NCBI RefSeq assembly: GCF_901212675.1
Contig: NZ_CAAKOQ010000046.1
Coordinates: 1-38,541, forward strand
Source of the DNA: Olsenella uli
Lineage (GTDB): Bacteria > Actinomycetota > Coriobacteriia > Coriobacteriales > Atopobiaceae
DNA length: 38,541 nucleotides
Direction of reading: 5' to 3'
In this document: positions 8,424-16,971 of the stretch, piece after piece
Layout of the letters: every line of letters begins with the position of its first letter
Numbering within the stretch: position 1 is the first letter of the stretch
Made by a program: the position numbers and the translations under genes
Notes under the pieces: model-generated
Told to the model about the DNA's origin: nothing
Databases searched by the model: none
Seen by the model: only the letters and a program-made list of their open reading frames with translations

Positions 8424-9734
8424 CTATCCCTGGATCTTCGGCCAGAAGCTCGTTCCGTTCTGGGATGCGTGCACGCCAAAGAAGTCGACGACCGAGGCAC
8501 CCACGTCAGAAAGCGTGGCGCGCTCGCCGATGGTACCCGCAGGCGCCCCCACATGGGAAATGAGCAGGGGAACGTGCTCGCGCGTGTGGTGCGGGTGACC
8601 AATCGTGGGGTCGTTGCCGTGGTCGGCCATGACCACGAGCACGTCCTCGGGCCTGAGCGCCGCGTGGATCCGCCCGATGACCTCGTCGGCGACGCGCAGC
8701 CTGTCGGCGTAACGTGCCACGTCCTCGCCGTGGCCGGCGAGGTCGGTCTCCTGGACGTTCGTGCAGATGAAGCCCGTCGTCGCGGGGTCGCTCACGAGCC
8801 CGAGCGTGCGCTCCAGCACCGTCTTGGTGTCCACGATGGACTCGGACTCGCCAAAGTGGTTGGCGCAGACGTCGGCCACCTTGCCCAGCAGGCGCACGTC
8901 GATGCCGGCCTCGCCCAGAATGTAGGGGACCTGCACCTTCTCGTCCACGCCATAGCCCATGTGAATGCAGTGGTAGTCGTCGTTGTAAACACCCGACGCT
9001 GGCGCGTTCACGCCGATGAAGCCGTCGTGCTCCTCCACCGCGGCCAGCAGGTTGTCCAGGTGCACGCCTCGCCCGCCAAACGTAATCACGCGCGGGGTCT
9101 TGGCAATCTTGCGGACGATATGGCCGATCTTGAGCTCGGTGTCAAAGTCCAGTTCGTCGATGGCGGCCGTGACGTTGAAGGCCTGGCCGGGGTCGCACTC
9201 CACGTTGTCGGCCACCGTGCACGCCTCGTTGACGATGAGGAAGCGCAGGCCGCTCTTCTCGGACGTGTAGAACCGCGTGTGGAAGCCCGCCGCACGCAGG
9301 GCCTCGTCTATCTCGTCAATCGCAATCTGGATGGGCTCGGTGAGGGGCTTGGGCGGCTTGGTGCCCATGATCTCCTGGTGCCCGTAGAAGGTGTCGGCGC
9401 CCTGGTGCATGAGGCGCGCCGTACCCCACGTCGCGTTCGGGGCAAACGGGAGTCCAGGAAACTCTCTGCCGGCGGCGTTTGCCAGGCCGAGGCTCGCGAG
9501 CGTGGGCAGCTCAAGGCCCGGTGTGTTCTCGAAGATGTGCACGCAGGTGTTGGCGCCAAGATCTGCCGGACGGACCTCAGGCACGTCGGCCATCTGCCCG
9601 ACACCAAAGCCGTCGAGGACGATGACGACGAATCTGCCGCCGTCCGCACGGCCGGGGGCCTTCGCCGGGCACGCCCCCTGCCCCGTGCCTGGGGCGCCAG
9701 CCGTAACTACTTCCTCGTTCTCCTTCTCTGCCAT
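8424..9734 (-). CDS. yhfW: YhfW-like phosphopentomutase-fold metalloenzyme
   Basis: Member of the alkaline phosphatase superfamily, closest to DeoB phosphopentomutase. The 436-residue protein has a low-complexity first 30 residues, then the metal-binding VLDGFGVGQ (Asp41), DLAGH (331-335) and ADHGNDPT (370-377) followed by HTREHVPL. At the site where DeoB carries its phosphorylated Thr just before GHWE, this protein reads DTFYGHQE, with Tyr117 in that place (alignment from memory). It is probably a mutase or phosphatase-like enzyme on an unknown phosphorylated substrate rather than a true DeoB. ATG at 9734 is preceded by GAGAGGAG. It lies between yhfX and the amidase gene. Confidence 0.85.
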   Translation of the reverse strand: MAEKENEEVVTAGAPGTGQGACPAKAPGRADGGRFVVIVLDGFGVGQMADVPEVRPADLGANTCVHIFENTPGLELPTLASLGLANAAGREFPGLPFAPNATWGTARLMHQGADTFYGHQEIMGTKPPKPLTEPIQIAIDEIDEALRAAGFHTRFYTSEKSGLRFLIVNEACTVADNVECDPGQAFNVTAAIDELDFDTELKIGHIVRKIAKTPRVITFGGRGVHLDNLLAAVEEHDGFIGVNAPASGVYNDDYHCIHMGYGVDEKVQVPYILGEAGIDVRLLGKVADVCANHFGESESIVDTKTVLERTLGLVSDPATTGFICTNVQETDLAGHGEDVARYADRLRVADEVIGRIHAALRPEDVLVVMADHGNDPTIGHPHHTREHVPLLISHVGAPAGTIGERATLSDVGASVVDFFGVHASQNGTSFWPKIQG

Positions 9735-9790
9735 GTCGAACTCCTCTCAACGTCCGGCTCCCCGCCCATGGCGAGAAGCCGGTCCAGGTA

Positions 9791-10957
9791 TTACCTCAGT
9801 TGATGTCCCTGCGTGTCGAAGATGCCCTCGAGCTGTGGCTTTCCATGCGAGAGCCCGCTTACGACGGCAACCTCGCTCCGCGTCACGAACAGCTGTGTGC
9901 GAAAGCACATGAGCACGCCGTCGTCCACGCGCGAGGGCTCGGAGAGCTCGAAGTGGTAGTCGATGCACTCGTCGGCCGGGGGAGTCACGTGGACCCGCTT
10001 GGCCTCGGCGAGCGACGTGCCCACAAGCGCGTTGGAGAGGTGCCCGCGCCGGTAGTGGCCGCCCGCGTAGCAGTAGGAGCGCCCGTCCAGGTTGTGGCTC
10101 ACCTCGCTCACGTAGGCATAGGCCACACCCTCTGGGGCGTTTGCGCCGGCCGGGCAGGCGTGCCACGGCGTGGTGCCCGAGAGCCCGTGGCCCGGCTCCA
10201 TGTGGGTGCCACCCAGCTCGGCCACGAGGCCAACCGTGTCGGTGCAACTGGCAGATGGCATGTTGAGCTGCAGGTCGTGATAGCCGCGAGCCTCCAGCGC
10301 GGCCGCCGCGCGGCGCACGGTATCCGCGTTAAGCGTGGGCACCACGCGCCCGGCCTCCTCGGAGAAGAGCAGGCAGGGAAACGAGCACACGCCCGCGATG
10401 CGCACGCCCGGCAGCGCCTCGATGGCATCCACCGTGGCACCCAGCTCGACAAGCGGAAAGCCCCCGTACTGCCCCGGGTAGAGCATGTCGCCCTCGCCGA
10501 TGACACGCAGCATGATGGGCTGCTCAAAGCCCTGGGACTTCGCAGCCGCGCCAATCTCGGCGGCCTTCTCCACGGAGTAGACCGTCATGATGTCCGGACG
10601 GGCGGCCACGATACGCTCCATCGCGGCGCGGGGCGTCTGCACGAGATGGCCCACGTTGCCCAGCGGAACCCCAGCCTCGGCCATGACGAGCGCCTCGCGA
10701 AAGTCCACACACACCGCCCCGGCGTAGCCCAGGTCGGCAAGATGATGGGCCAGTATGGGGTTTCGCCCCAGCTGCTTGAGCATGAAGTACAGCTTGATGT
10801 CGTGCGCATCCGCGGCGGCCTTGATCGACTCGGCATTCTTGGTGAGCATGTCCAGATCGATGAGGTAGGTGTCTGGCAGCACGGTTCCGTCCTGCTGCCA
10901 CGCGAACGCAAGCTGTGCCAAGGGTTCGTTCGTCTTGAGCAGCCTGTCCAGAAACAT
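9791..10957 (-). CDS. yhfX: YhfX-like PLP enzyme of the alanine racemase fold
   Basis: Fold-type III PLP enzyme, 388 residues, close to the length of E. coli YhfX. The N-terminal TIM-barrel half contains YFMLKQLGRNP, with Lys61 as the probable Schiff-base lysine, and a C-terminal beta domain follows. GEGDMLYPGQYGG and EPGHGLSGTTPWHA are YhfX-type signatures. The reaction is unknown; racemisation or another alpha-carbon chemistry on an amino acid is expected from the fold. ATG at 10957 has AGGAG upstream, 18 bp after the yhfS stop. It works beside YhfS, the second PLP enzyme in the operon. Confidence 0.88.
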   Translation of the reverse strand: MFLDRLLKTNEPLAQLAFAWQQDGTVLPDTYLIDLDMLTKNAESIKAAADAHDIKLYFMLKQLGRNPILAHHLADLGYAGAVCVDFREALVMAEAGVPLGNVGHLVQTPRAAMERIVAARPDIMTVYSVEKAAEIGAAAKSQGFEQPIMLRVIGEGDMLYPGQYGGFPLVELGATVDAIEALPGVRIAGVCSFPCLLFSEEAGRVVPTLNADTVRRAAAALEARGYHDLQLNMPSASCTDTVGLVAELGGTHMEPGHGLSGTTPWHACPAGANAPEGVAYAYVSEVSHNLDGRSYCYAGGHYRRGHLSNALVGTSLAEAKRVHVTPPADECIDYHFELSEPSRVDDGVLMCFRTQLFVTRSEVAVVSGLSHGKPQLEGIFDTQGHQLR

Positions 10958-10975
10958 GGGTCTTCTCCTCGGGTT

Positions 10976-12088
10976 TTATGCCTGGGTGCCGTAGACTTCG
11001 TCCACAAGCTCCCTCAGGATGCGAATGACCGTATCGGGCCCCGAGCGCATGACGTTGATACGGATCATGCGACGCTGCCAGGTTGGGTCCTTTGCGCGGA
11101 AGGTGGCGCTGATGCGGTAGAACATGGGAAGGAACTCGTACTTGCTCTCACAACCCACGGGGTTGGGCGCGGCGCCGTGGGAGGGCGCGAGCTCCAGCAC
11201 GCGATCGGCGATGTCCTCGTCAAACTCCACGAGAACGGCCTTGCTCTCGGCGTTTGCCACATAGGCGCCCGTGACGTGCGGCAGCTCGCCCGCGCAGAGG
11301 CGGCGCGCCACCTCGTGGCAGGTCGCGCCCGTGATCGAGAGCGCGACGGGCGCGTAGATGAGGCCGCGCAGGGCCGCCATGGCCTCGTGACCCTGCACCT
11401 GCGAGCCGCCGGAGTACTGCATCTCGCGAATCTTCTCCACGAGCGGGCGAGAGCCCAGCACCACGCCCACGCCCTCGGGGCCCAGCAGCTTGAAGCACGA
11501 GAACGTGGCGAGGTCGGCGCCCAGCTGGTTGCCGATGGCCTTGACCTTGGTGGCGGCGTAGTTGTCGTCGGTTACGATGTGGACGTCGCCAAGCGCGGCA
11601 CGAACCTGTTCGATGACATGGCCAAGCTCGTAGGAGTCGTCCGGCTTCTGGCGCGAGTGCTGAATGAGAACGCCTGTTATCTCGGAGGCATGCTCGGCGC
11701 AGACGCGGGCGATGGATGCGTCGTCGTTGAAGTCGGCCACGGCCGTGCGGGCGCCCATCGTGTCGAGGGTGACCTTGGTGGTCGGGTAGATGGGTGCTTC
11801 GTGCACGAGCACCGTGGCGCCTGGGTCGACCGCGGCCACGAGCGCCCAGCGCAAGGCCCCCGTGCCGGCACCGCGAACGAGTACGGCGTCCTCGGCGTCG
11901 AAGGCGTCGGCAAACACGTGCTCCACGCGGATGGCCTGGAGCGGCCGGTTGGTGCCCTTGTGCACGCCCAGGTCTCCCAGGTCAAGCGACTGCTCGCCCG
12001 TAAAATGGTGGGCGGCGGCATCGATGACCTTGAACTGCAGCTCCCGCGCCTCCTCGAACGTCCGCGAGTACAGCGGATAGGTCTTCAC
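10976..12088 (-). CDS. yhfS: YhfS-like PLP-dependent aminotransferase-fold enzyme
   Basis: Fold-type I PLP enzyme of 370 residues. GAGTGAL (73-79) forms the phosphate-binding loop, Asp174/Asp175 sit at the pyridine-nitrogen position and SCFKLLGPEG contains the Schiff-base Lys200. The family is annotated as putative aminotransferase; lyase activity is also possible. It begins with GTG immediately after the php TAG, so the two are translationally coupled; GGGAGG within the end of php serves as ribosome binding site. The substrate is unknown. Confidence 0.87.
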   Translation of the reverse strand: MKTYPLYSRTFEEARELQFKVIDAAAHHFTGEQSLDLGDLGVHKGTNRPLQAIRVEHVFADAFDAEDAVLVRGAGTGALRWALVAAVDPGATVLVHEAPIYPTTKVTLDTMGARTAVADFNDDASIARVCAEHASEITGVLIQHSRQKPDDSYELGHVIEQVRAALGDVHIVTDDNYAATKVKAIGNQLGADLATFSCFKLLGPEGVGVVLGSRPLVEKIREMQYSGGSQVQGHEAMAALRGLIYAPVALSITGATCHEVARRLCAGELPHVTGAYVANAESKAVLVEFDEDIADRVLELAPSHGAAPNPVGCESKYEFLPMFYRISATFRAKDPTWQRRMIRINVMRSGPDTVIRILRELVDEVYGTQA

Positions 12089-13006
12089 CTAGAGGCCTCC
12101 CTCGATGTCGAAGATGCGGGCAGGGTTGTCGACGAGCATGGTGTGGATGGAACTCTCGAGCACGCCACGCTCGCGGATGAGCGGCAGGATGTGGTCGATG
12201 ACGTCCGTGTAGCCACGCCCGCCCTCGCCGAACATGTACGATTTCCTCGAGACGTCGGTCGAGAGCACGATTTGCTTCTCATAACCAAGCTTCACAAGCT
12301 CGGCCAGGTTGTTAGCGCGAACCTCATCGGCGAGATAGCGAATCTTTCCGCAGGTATCGAAGCCGATGTTGACGCCAAGGTCGAGGACCTTCTTGTAGTA
12401 GTCAAGGTCATTGGCAAGGTCGAGATGACCCAAAATGACCTTGCTCGGGTCCATTCCGTTGGAAACAAGGAGGTGTGCCTGCTCAGGTGCAAGCTGCCCG
12501 AGCTGACAGTGCGTCGTTACCGCGCAGCCAATCTCAGAGCCGACATGGGCGGAGGCAATCATGACCTTCTGCTCGCTCGGAGTAATTTCGGTCTTTTCGC
12601 CCGCAATCTCCCCAATGACGCCGGGCTTGATACCCGTGCCGTCGATACCGTTCTTGAACTCGTCCAAGAACGTCTTCTCAATCTTCTTTACAGGCGCATC
12701 CTTGACCCAAGCAGGGTGATAGCACTCGAGATAGAAAGCGGTGGAGCACAGAATGTTGAGACCCGTCGACTTCGACAGGTGCTGCAGAGCCTTCACGTCT
12801 CGGCCCATGCCGATGCAACTTACCTCGACAATGCTGTTGATTCCGGCAGCCTTGACGCGCTCCATCTCGGAGAGAAGGAGGTCGGAATAGGTGAAGATCG
12901 AGTCCTCATCGTGGCGAACACCAGCAAGGTCCACCGAAAGGTGCTCGTGGGCCATCGTAACCCCAAGCTCTGAGGCCTCAATGGGACCACAGACCGTCTG
13001 GATCAT
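12089..13006 (-). CDS. php: Phosphotriesterase homology protein (Php/YhfV)
   Basis: Amidohydrolase-superfamily binuclear metalloenzyme, 305 residues. Visible metal ligands are His20 and His22 (HEH), Glu133 (GEIAGE) in place of the carboxylated lysine of true phosphotriesterases, His166 (TTHC), His194 (GHLD) and Asp251 (STDVS). This pattern fits E. coli Php. Related enzymes hydrolyse lactones, esters or phosphorylated sugar lactones; the natural substrate of Php is unknown. ATG at 13006 has AAGGAAGG upstream. It lies between yhfT and yhfS. Confidence 0.92.
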   Translation of the reverse strand: MIQTVCGPIEASELGVTMAHEHLSVDLAGVRHDEDSIFTYSDLLLSEMERVKAAGINSIVEVSCIGMGRDVKALQHLSKSTGLNILCSTAFYLECYHPAWVKDAPVKKIEKTFLDEFKNGIDGTGIKPGVIGEIAGEKTEITPSEQKVMIASAHVGSEIGCAVTTHCQLGQLAPEQAHLLVSNGMDPSKVILGHLDLANDLDYYKKVLDLGVNIGFDTCGKIRYLADEVRANNLAELVKLGYEKQIVLSTDVSRKSYMFGEGGRGYTDVIDHILPLIRERGVLESSIHTMLVDNPARIFDIEGGL

Positions 13007-13025
13007 GAATGCCTTCCTTTCGTAT

Positions 13026-13057
13026 GGTGCGCCCGCCTCGCCAAGCGCGGTCGCACC
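13026..13057 (-). promoter_or_regulatory. Possible intra-operon hairpin between yhfT and php
   Basis: GGTGCG (13026-13031) pairs with CGCACC (13052-13057), and CCGC (13033-13036) with GCGG (13047-13050). There is no T run on either side, so it is more likely an mRNA-stability or processing element than a terminator. Confidence 0.35.
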
Positions 13058-13088
13058 TCAGTGAATGAGCGGAGCTAGATGGTGCGCT

Positions 13089-14423
13089 CTACACTGCGAC
13101 AAGAGCGACGAGACCAATCGCATAGAGCAGGTTGAGGATGATGCCGGTGCCGACCGCGAAGACGGGGCCGATGGCCATACGCATGATCTTGCGACCCGTG
13201 ACCTCGTTAATGAAGTAGATGGCCGCGGCAATTGCGAAGGCAAGCGTCGGATTGCCAACAGAGGTGCCCATGGTAATGACGGCATTGAGGGAGCCGAACA
13301 TGAGGGCCCACTCCACGCAGGTGCCCATGGCAGAGCGGATGTTATCCGCGGCGTCACGAAGGCTCGGGAAGCGACCAAGCTGCTTGCCGATGAGGCCGAG
13401 GAGCATGACCTCGACGAAGATGATGATGGCAGCGAGCACTGCGGCCACGATCGGGTTGGGTGCAAGGTAGCCGGCGACGTAGATGAACGTGAAGCCCGCG
13501 ACACCGTAGACGCCGGTGGTGATGGCCGTCACAGCAATGAGAGGAATGAAGCTGATGCCACGGAAGAGCTCGTTGATGGCCGCGGTCTGGACGAGGGTCA
13601 TGTCAACGCCGCCAGCAGCCTTATAGGCATCCGAGAGGTTAAACATGGAGACCGTAGAACCGGCAAAGATATGCAGGTTGCAGGCGGCGCCGATGAGAGC
13701 GGCACCAACCATCAGGAACGGGACGTTCTTGCGGATGCGACCGACGCGCTCGGAGAAGAGGTTGCCCTCCAGCTCGTCGGAGGCACGGTCCTTGTCGGAA
13801 AGGTCCTTGGCAATGGCGAAGGCAACGAGCAGGACGACGCCGACGAGCAGGGTCCAGGCGTCAGCAGAGATCGAAGCCATGGAGGGACCAAACTTCCACA
13901 TGGGGCCAAGGACACGAACAATCAGCGCGAGCACCGCGGTGATAACGCCGTGCTGCCAACCAAACTGCATGATGATGGCCACGACCGGGAAGAGGGCAAA
14001 GCCCGTAACGATGTAGGTGCCCAGCTGTCCAAGAGCACCAATGAGGTCAACGGGGAGGAACGTAAGGACGGTGTTGATGCCGCCAATGCCAACCAGGCAG
14101 AGCACGCCCCACGCGGCTCCAACGATGGCAGCGACGATCTTGTTGGGGCACACCGCTCCAATGATGTCCGTGGCGAGGAAGAGCAACCACGGGTTGAGCA
14201 GGTTGGTAGCAAGGGCATTGCCGATACCAACCGAGGCAATGAAGCCGATGCACATGCCGAAGACGGCAAGGGCATACTCGGGACGCGGCATGCGACCCTC
14301 AAGGAATTCGGGCACGAGCGGACGAACGCCGTCGTTGAATACGGCAACTCCCAAGTTAGAGAGAAGTGCCGTGACTGCGCACAAGGCCCCCACGACCAGT
14401 ACGCTCACAACGCTAATTTCCAT
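13089..14423 (-). CDS. yhfT: YhfT-like polytopic membrane protein
   Basis: Probable transporter, 444 residues with about twelve hydrophobic segments. Charged residues concentrate near 205-235 (SDKDRASDELEG), which looks like the central cytoplasmic loop. Gene context and length match YhfT of enterobacteria (about 434 residues). The substrate is unknown; as the only polytopic protein of the operon it is the natural candidate for uptake of the pathway substrate. The adjacent YhfU and the operon's HPr and PRD-like proteins raise the possibility of a PTS-like mechanism, which is inference only. ATG at 14423 has AGAAGGGG upstream. Confidence 0.85.
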   Translation of the reverse strand: MEISVVSVLVVGALCAVTALLSNLGVAVFNDGVRPLVPEFLEGRMPRPEYALAVFGMCIGFIASVGIGNALATNLLNPWLLFLATDIIGAVCPNKIVAAIVGAAWGVLCLVGIGGINTVLTFLPVDLIGALGQLGTYIVTGFALFPVVAIIMQFGWQHGVITAVLALIVRVLGPMWKFGPSMASISADAWTLLVGVVLLVAFAIAKDLSDKDRASDELEGNLFSERVGRIRKNVPFLMVGAALIGAACNLHIFAGSTVSMFNLSDAYKAAGGVDMTLVQTAAINELFRGISFIPLIAVTAITTGVYGVAGFTFIYVAGYLAPNPIVAAVLAAIIIFVEVMLLGLIGKQLGRFPSLRDAADNIRSAMGTCVEWALMFGSLNAVITMGTSVGNPTLAFAIAAAIYFINEVTGRKIMRMAIGPVFAVGTGIILNLLYAIGLVALVAV

Positions 14424-14462
14424 TTGTTACACCCCTTCTTTTCCTGTCCCAGGCGAAGCCTG

Positions 14463-14816
14463 TTACTTCGCCTCAAGAGCCTTAATGAGGAGAGGTACGG
14501 TGCGATCGATGGCATCGACGTTCATGCCGAAGACAACCTTGCCCTCGTCAACGAACTTCTTGATCTCGTCCGGGTTCGGCGACCCTCCGTTCTTGCAGAC
14601 CGTGCAGCACTTCGAATAGCCAACCAGGCCGATCAGAATCGAAATGGCGGCGCCACCACCGCTGTTGCAAGCGCCAAAGTAGTAGTCGACCTTGCCAGAC
14701 TTGATCATCTGGGCACCCTGCATGTCGTTGGTGACGACGACCTCCGCATCAGGGGTGGCGGCCTTAACGGCCGCTTCCATCACGTTCTTGTTGAGTCCTC
14801 CAACCGCGATCCTCAT
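14463..14816 (-). CDS. yhfU: YhfU-like DUF2620 protein
   Basis: Small 117-residue protein of unknown function, the same length as E. coli YhfU. It begins MRIAVGGLNKNVMEAAV, followed by a Gly-rich stretch GACNSGGGAA and two cysteines in SKCCTVC. The alpha/beta look and small size resemble a nucleotide-binding or PTS IIB-type domain, but no phosphorylation motif can be asserted. A strong AAGGAGGAG ribosome binding site precedes ATG at 14816. It lies between yhfY and yhfT, a position that suggests it partners the membrane protein. Confidence 0.83.
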   Translation of the reverse strand: MRIAVGGLNKNVMEAAVKAATPDAEVVVTNDMQGAQMIKSGKVDYYFGACNSGGGAAISILIGLVGYSKCCTVCKNGGSPNPDEIKKFVDEGKVVFGMNVDAIDRTVPLLIKALEAK

Positions 14817-14831
14817 ATCTCCTCCTTCTCT

Positions 14832-15197
14832 TTAGGCCTGCAGAGCCATGAGCAGGCCGCCTACATGCACGAGTACGAAGTTCTTCTCGTCCTCGGAGAG
14901 CTCGTTCTTCATGGCAGAGATGATCTGACCCTGAATCTGAGACGCCTCGTCATAGAACGGGCTGTCCTTGATCTCCTGGAGCACCTCGTCGGAAATGGGG
15001 TTGATCTTCTCGCCATCCGCGGTGCGCTTGAACGCGGCCGCCACGTGGGTTACCAGGGTCGCAAGCTGCTCGTTCGTGCGCGGAATACCGCAATCCTTGG
15101 TAACCACATCCACCAAAGCCTCGAGGTCGGCCTTGCCCACCTCGTCCACGAATCCGCCCTTGTGCAGCAGCTCGATCCTCTCGTCCAGCTCGTCCAT
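14832..15197 (-). CDS. yhfY: YhfY-like PRD-domain protein
   Basis: A 121-residue, mostly helical protein, about the size of E. coli YhfY, which is classed as a lone PTS regulation domain. Histidines available for phosphorylation include His12, His62 and His111 (in VLVHVGG). There is no DNA-binding domain, so it would act through a partner, plausibly YhfZ. The frame is open upstream to 15266, but the ATG at 15197 has GGGAGAGGA at good spacing and matches the family start. An HPr gene heads the same operon, which supports a phosphorelay role. Confidence 0.75.
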   Translation of the reverse strand: MDELDERIELLHKGGFVDEVGKADLEALVDVVTKDCGIPRTNEQLATLVTHVAAAFKRTADGEKINPISDEVLQEIKDSPFYDEASQIQGQIISAMKNELSEDEKNFVLVHVGGLLMALQA

Positions 15198-15266
15198 ATG
15201 GTCCTCTCCCTTCTCATATGGGTACGACTCGCCAGGACCGCGCCAACCCCCGCAGACGCGGGCCAC

Positions 15267-16181
15267 CTAGTAGCGAGCCGGAACCTCACCGTTCATGACG
15301 CTTTGCTGTATCTCCCGCACCCTGTCCGCCTTCGCGAGGGTGGCGATGAGCTGGTATGTGAGCGCGTCGCCGGTTCGAACCACGACGACGGCGTGCGTGT
15401 TGTCCTGCCGGGCGGCCTCTCCCTCGAGCTCCGTCTCCGGAATGTCCGAGACTCGGACGTGATGGTCGTCCTCGTTCCATATGCCCGCGTCGAGCTGGCC
15501 GTCGTAGAGCATGTCGACGATGTGCGTATACTGCACGGGGACAAACGTGACACCCTTGCCGGCGAAGTAGCTCTCGGTGAGCAGGCTCTGGTCGATGGAG
15601 GTCTGGTCGATGCCCACGCGGGCGCCGCGCCAGTCGCCTCCAAAGCCGTCGCGAGTAAGTAGCACGTGCCTGCCCACGTAGCTGAGCGGCCCGCAGTCGA
15701 GCACGGCGGAGATCCCCATGCCGTGCCTCGCGTACTCGTCGTAGGCGAGGCGGCTCATGACGCAGTAGTTCGTCGACCCGTCCAGGAGGGTCTGGACTCG
15801 TGCCTCGGAGCCGCGCTGGAACGTGATGAACGAGCGAATCTCGCCCGTGTTGAGCAGCGTGAACAGCGCCGTAGCCAGGCCCTCGTAGCGCTTGGTGTAG
15901 GGAAGCGGCATGGCCCCCGTGATGTGAGAGACCCCGCAGGCGCGCGCCATGGCGAGGTAGTCGATGCCGGTGAGCAGCGTGCCGTTCTGGCCGTGCGGCT
16001 CGAGCGAGATGGCCCCGTTCTCCTTGAGGCTCGCGAGCGCCTTCTGGATGTTGCCGCGCGAGGAGCCACAAATCTCCTCGAGCTTGGAGACGGTGGGGAT
16101 GCGGGTGCCCCGCGTGACGCCGCACAGGGTGCGGGCGACGGACTCGATGGTCATCCCGAGCTTGTTAAGCACCTCTGGCAT
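15267..16181 (-). CDS. yhfZ: YhfZ-like winged-helix transcription regulator
   Basis: Probable regulator of this operon, 304 residues. Residues about 12-71 form a GntR-like winged helix (IPTVSKLEEICGSSRGNIQK). The remainder resembles a periplasmic-binding-protein fold that would bind an effector, as in the YhfZ C-terminal family. ATG at 16181 has GGGGAGGTG upstream; the longer open frame adds 14 residues without homology. It lies 101 bp downstream of the HPr gene. It is the best candidate to bind the motif found upstream of the HPr gene and of the serine hydrolase gene. Confidence 0.85.
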   Translation of the reverse strand: MPEVLNKLGMTIESVARTLCGVTRGTRIPTVSKLEEICGSSRGNIQKALASLKENGAISLEPHGQNGTLLTGIDYLAMARACGVSHITGAMPLPYTKRYEGLATALFTLLNTGEIRSFITFQRGSEARVQTLLDGSTNYCVMSRLAYDEYARHGMGISAVLDCGPLSYVGRHVLLTRDGFGGDWRGARVGIDQTSIDQSLLTESYFAGKGVTFVPVQYTHIVDMLYDGQLDAGIWNEDDHHVRVSDIPETELEGEAARQDNTHAVVVVRTGDALTYQLIATLAKADRVREIQQSVMNGEVPARY

Positions 16182-16282
16182 GTGCGGCACCTCCCCTTTG
16201 TCTTGGCCTCGCCCTGCGGGCAAGGCCCGTAAGCCGTCCCCCGTTCCCGCCGGCGCGCAGTGGCTGCGAGCCGACCCGAGGC

Positions 16283-16546
16283 CTACAGGTTCTGCTTGCA
16301 GAACTCCTCGAGCTCGGCAGCCTCCCGCTCGGCGTCGTCGCCCGAGACCTCGAACGTGACCGTGTTGCCCTGGCTCACGCCGGCCGCCATGATCATGAGC
16401 ACGCTCTTGGCGTCGACGCGCTTGTCTCCCTTTACGAGCGTCACCTTGGAGCCGAGGCTCTTGGCGAACTTGGAGAGGTCGGAGGCGGGACGGGCGTGAA
16501 GGCCCGCCGCGTCGGTCACCATGTACTGAAAGCTCTTCTCTGCCAT
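16283..16546 (-). CDS. ptsH: HPr-family phosphocarrier protein
   Basis: An 87-residue HPr. GLHARPA places the phosphorylatable His17 and DAKSVLMIMAAG places a regulatory Ser48. In the PTS, HPr passes phosphate from enzyme I to IIA domains and PRDs. No other PTS gene is in the window. ATG at 16546 has AAAGGAGAGG upstream. It is the promoter-proximal gene of the yhf-like operon, so it may be a dedicated HPr for YhfY rather than the general one, although it could also be the genome's only HPr. Confidence 0.93.
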   Translation of the reverse strand: MAEKSFQYMVTDAAGLHARPASDLSKFAKSLGSKVTLVKGDKRVDAKSVLMIMAAGVSQGNTVTFEVSGDDAEREAAELEEFCKQNL

Positions 16547-16628
16547 ATGGGCCTCTCCTTTGCCCCTTGTGGGCGACCGTGGGCTTCTCGCAGTCGGCGG
16601 CCGCGCGTTTAAAACCGTCTCCCGTACA

Positions 16629-16652
16629 GAATATATTTTTTAGTGTACATTC
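16629..16652 (-). promoter_or_regulatory. Promoter/operator of the HPr-yhf operon
   Basis: Plus-strand AATATAT (16630-16636), six bases, then GTGTACATTC (16643-16652). Read leftward this supplies TATATT as a -10, 84 bp upstream of the HPr start, with no good -35. The same arrangement occurs at 17722-17744. Confidence 0.55.
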
Positions 16653-16971
16653 AACGTGAACTTATTATCACACGGGCTCCGTTCGTCAAGCGTCGGTTAA
16701 GGTGCGTATTCCGCAAACGGTAACAATTGGCCGTGAACGGTAGAATGTCGAGGTTACGGGCTTATATGACATCGGCAAACTACAAGTTGCCAGGCAACGA
16801 ACAGCTGCGACATGTAATGGACGTAAGCAGATGAGCTCTCTCCAGCCGGTGAACCCCGGCTATCACATCTCTCAATTTGGACACATCATCCCAACAAGCA
16901 AATGAGCCCGCCACGGGAGAACGCCCAATGGGTAACATCAGGCATTTCGTTTCGTCCGCAGAAAGGGCCTC

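Noticed and set aside
9800..12973. 1057-codon rightward open frame opposite yhfX/yhfS/php
   Set aside because: Mirror frame of three well-recognised genes on the other strand; composition is His/Arg/Gly/Val-rich with no domain, typical of antisense frames in high-GC DNA.
13065..15662. 865-codon rightward open frame opposite yhfT-yhfZ
   Set aside because: Antisense shadow of several real genes; strongly hydrophilic and unlike any family.
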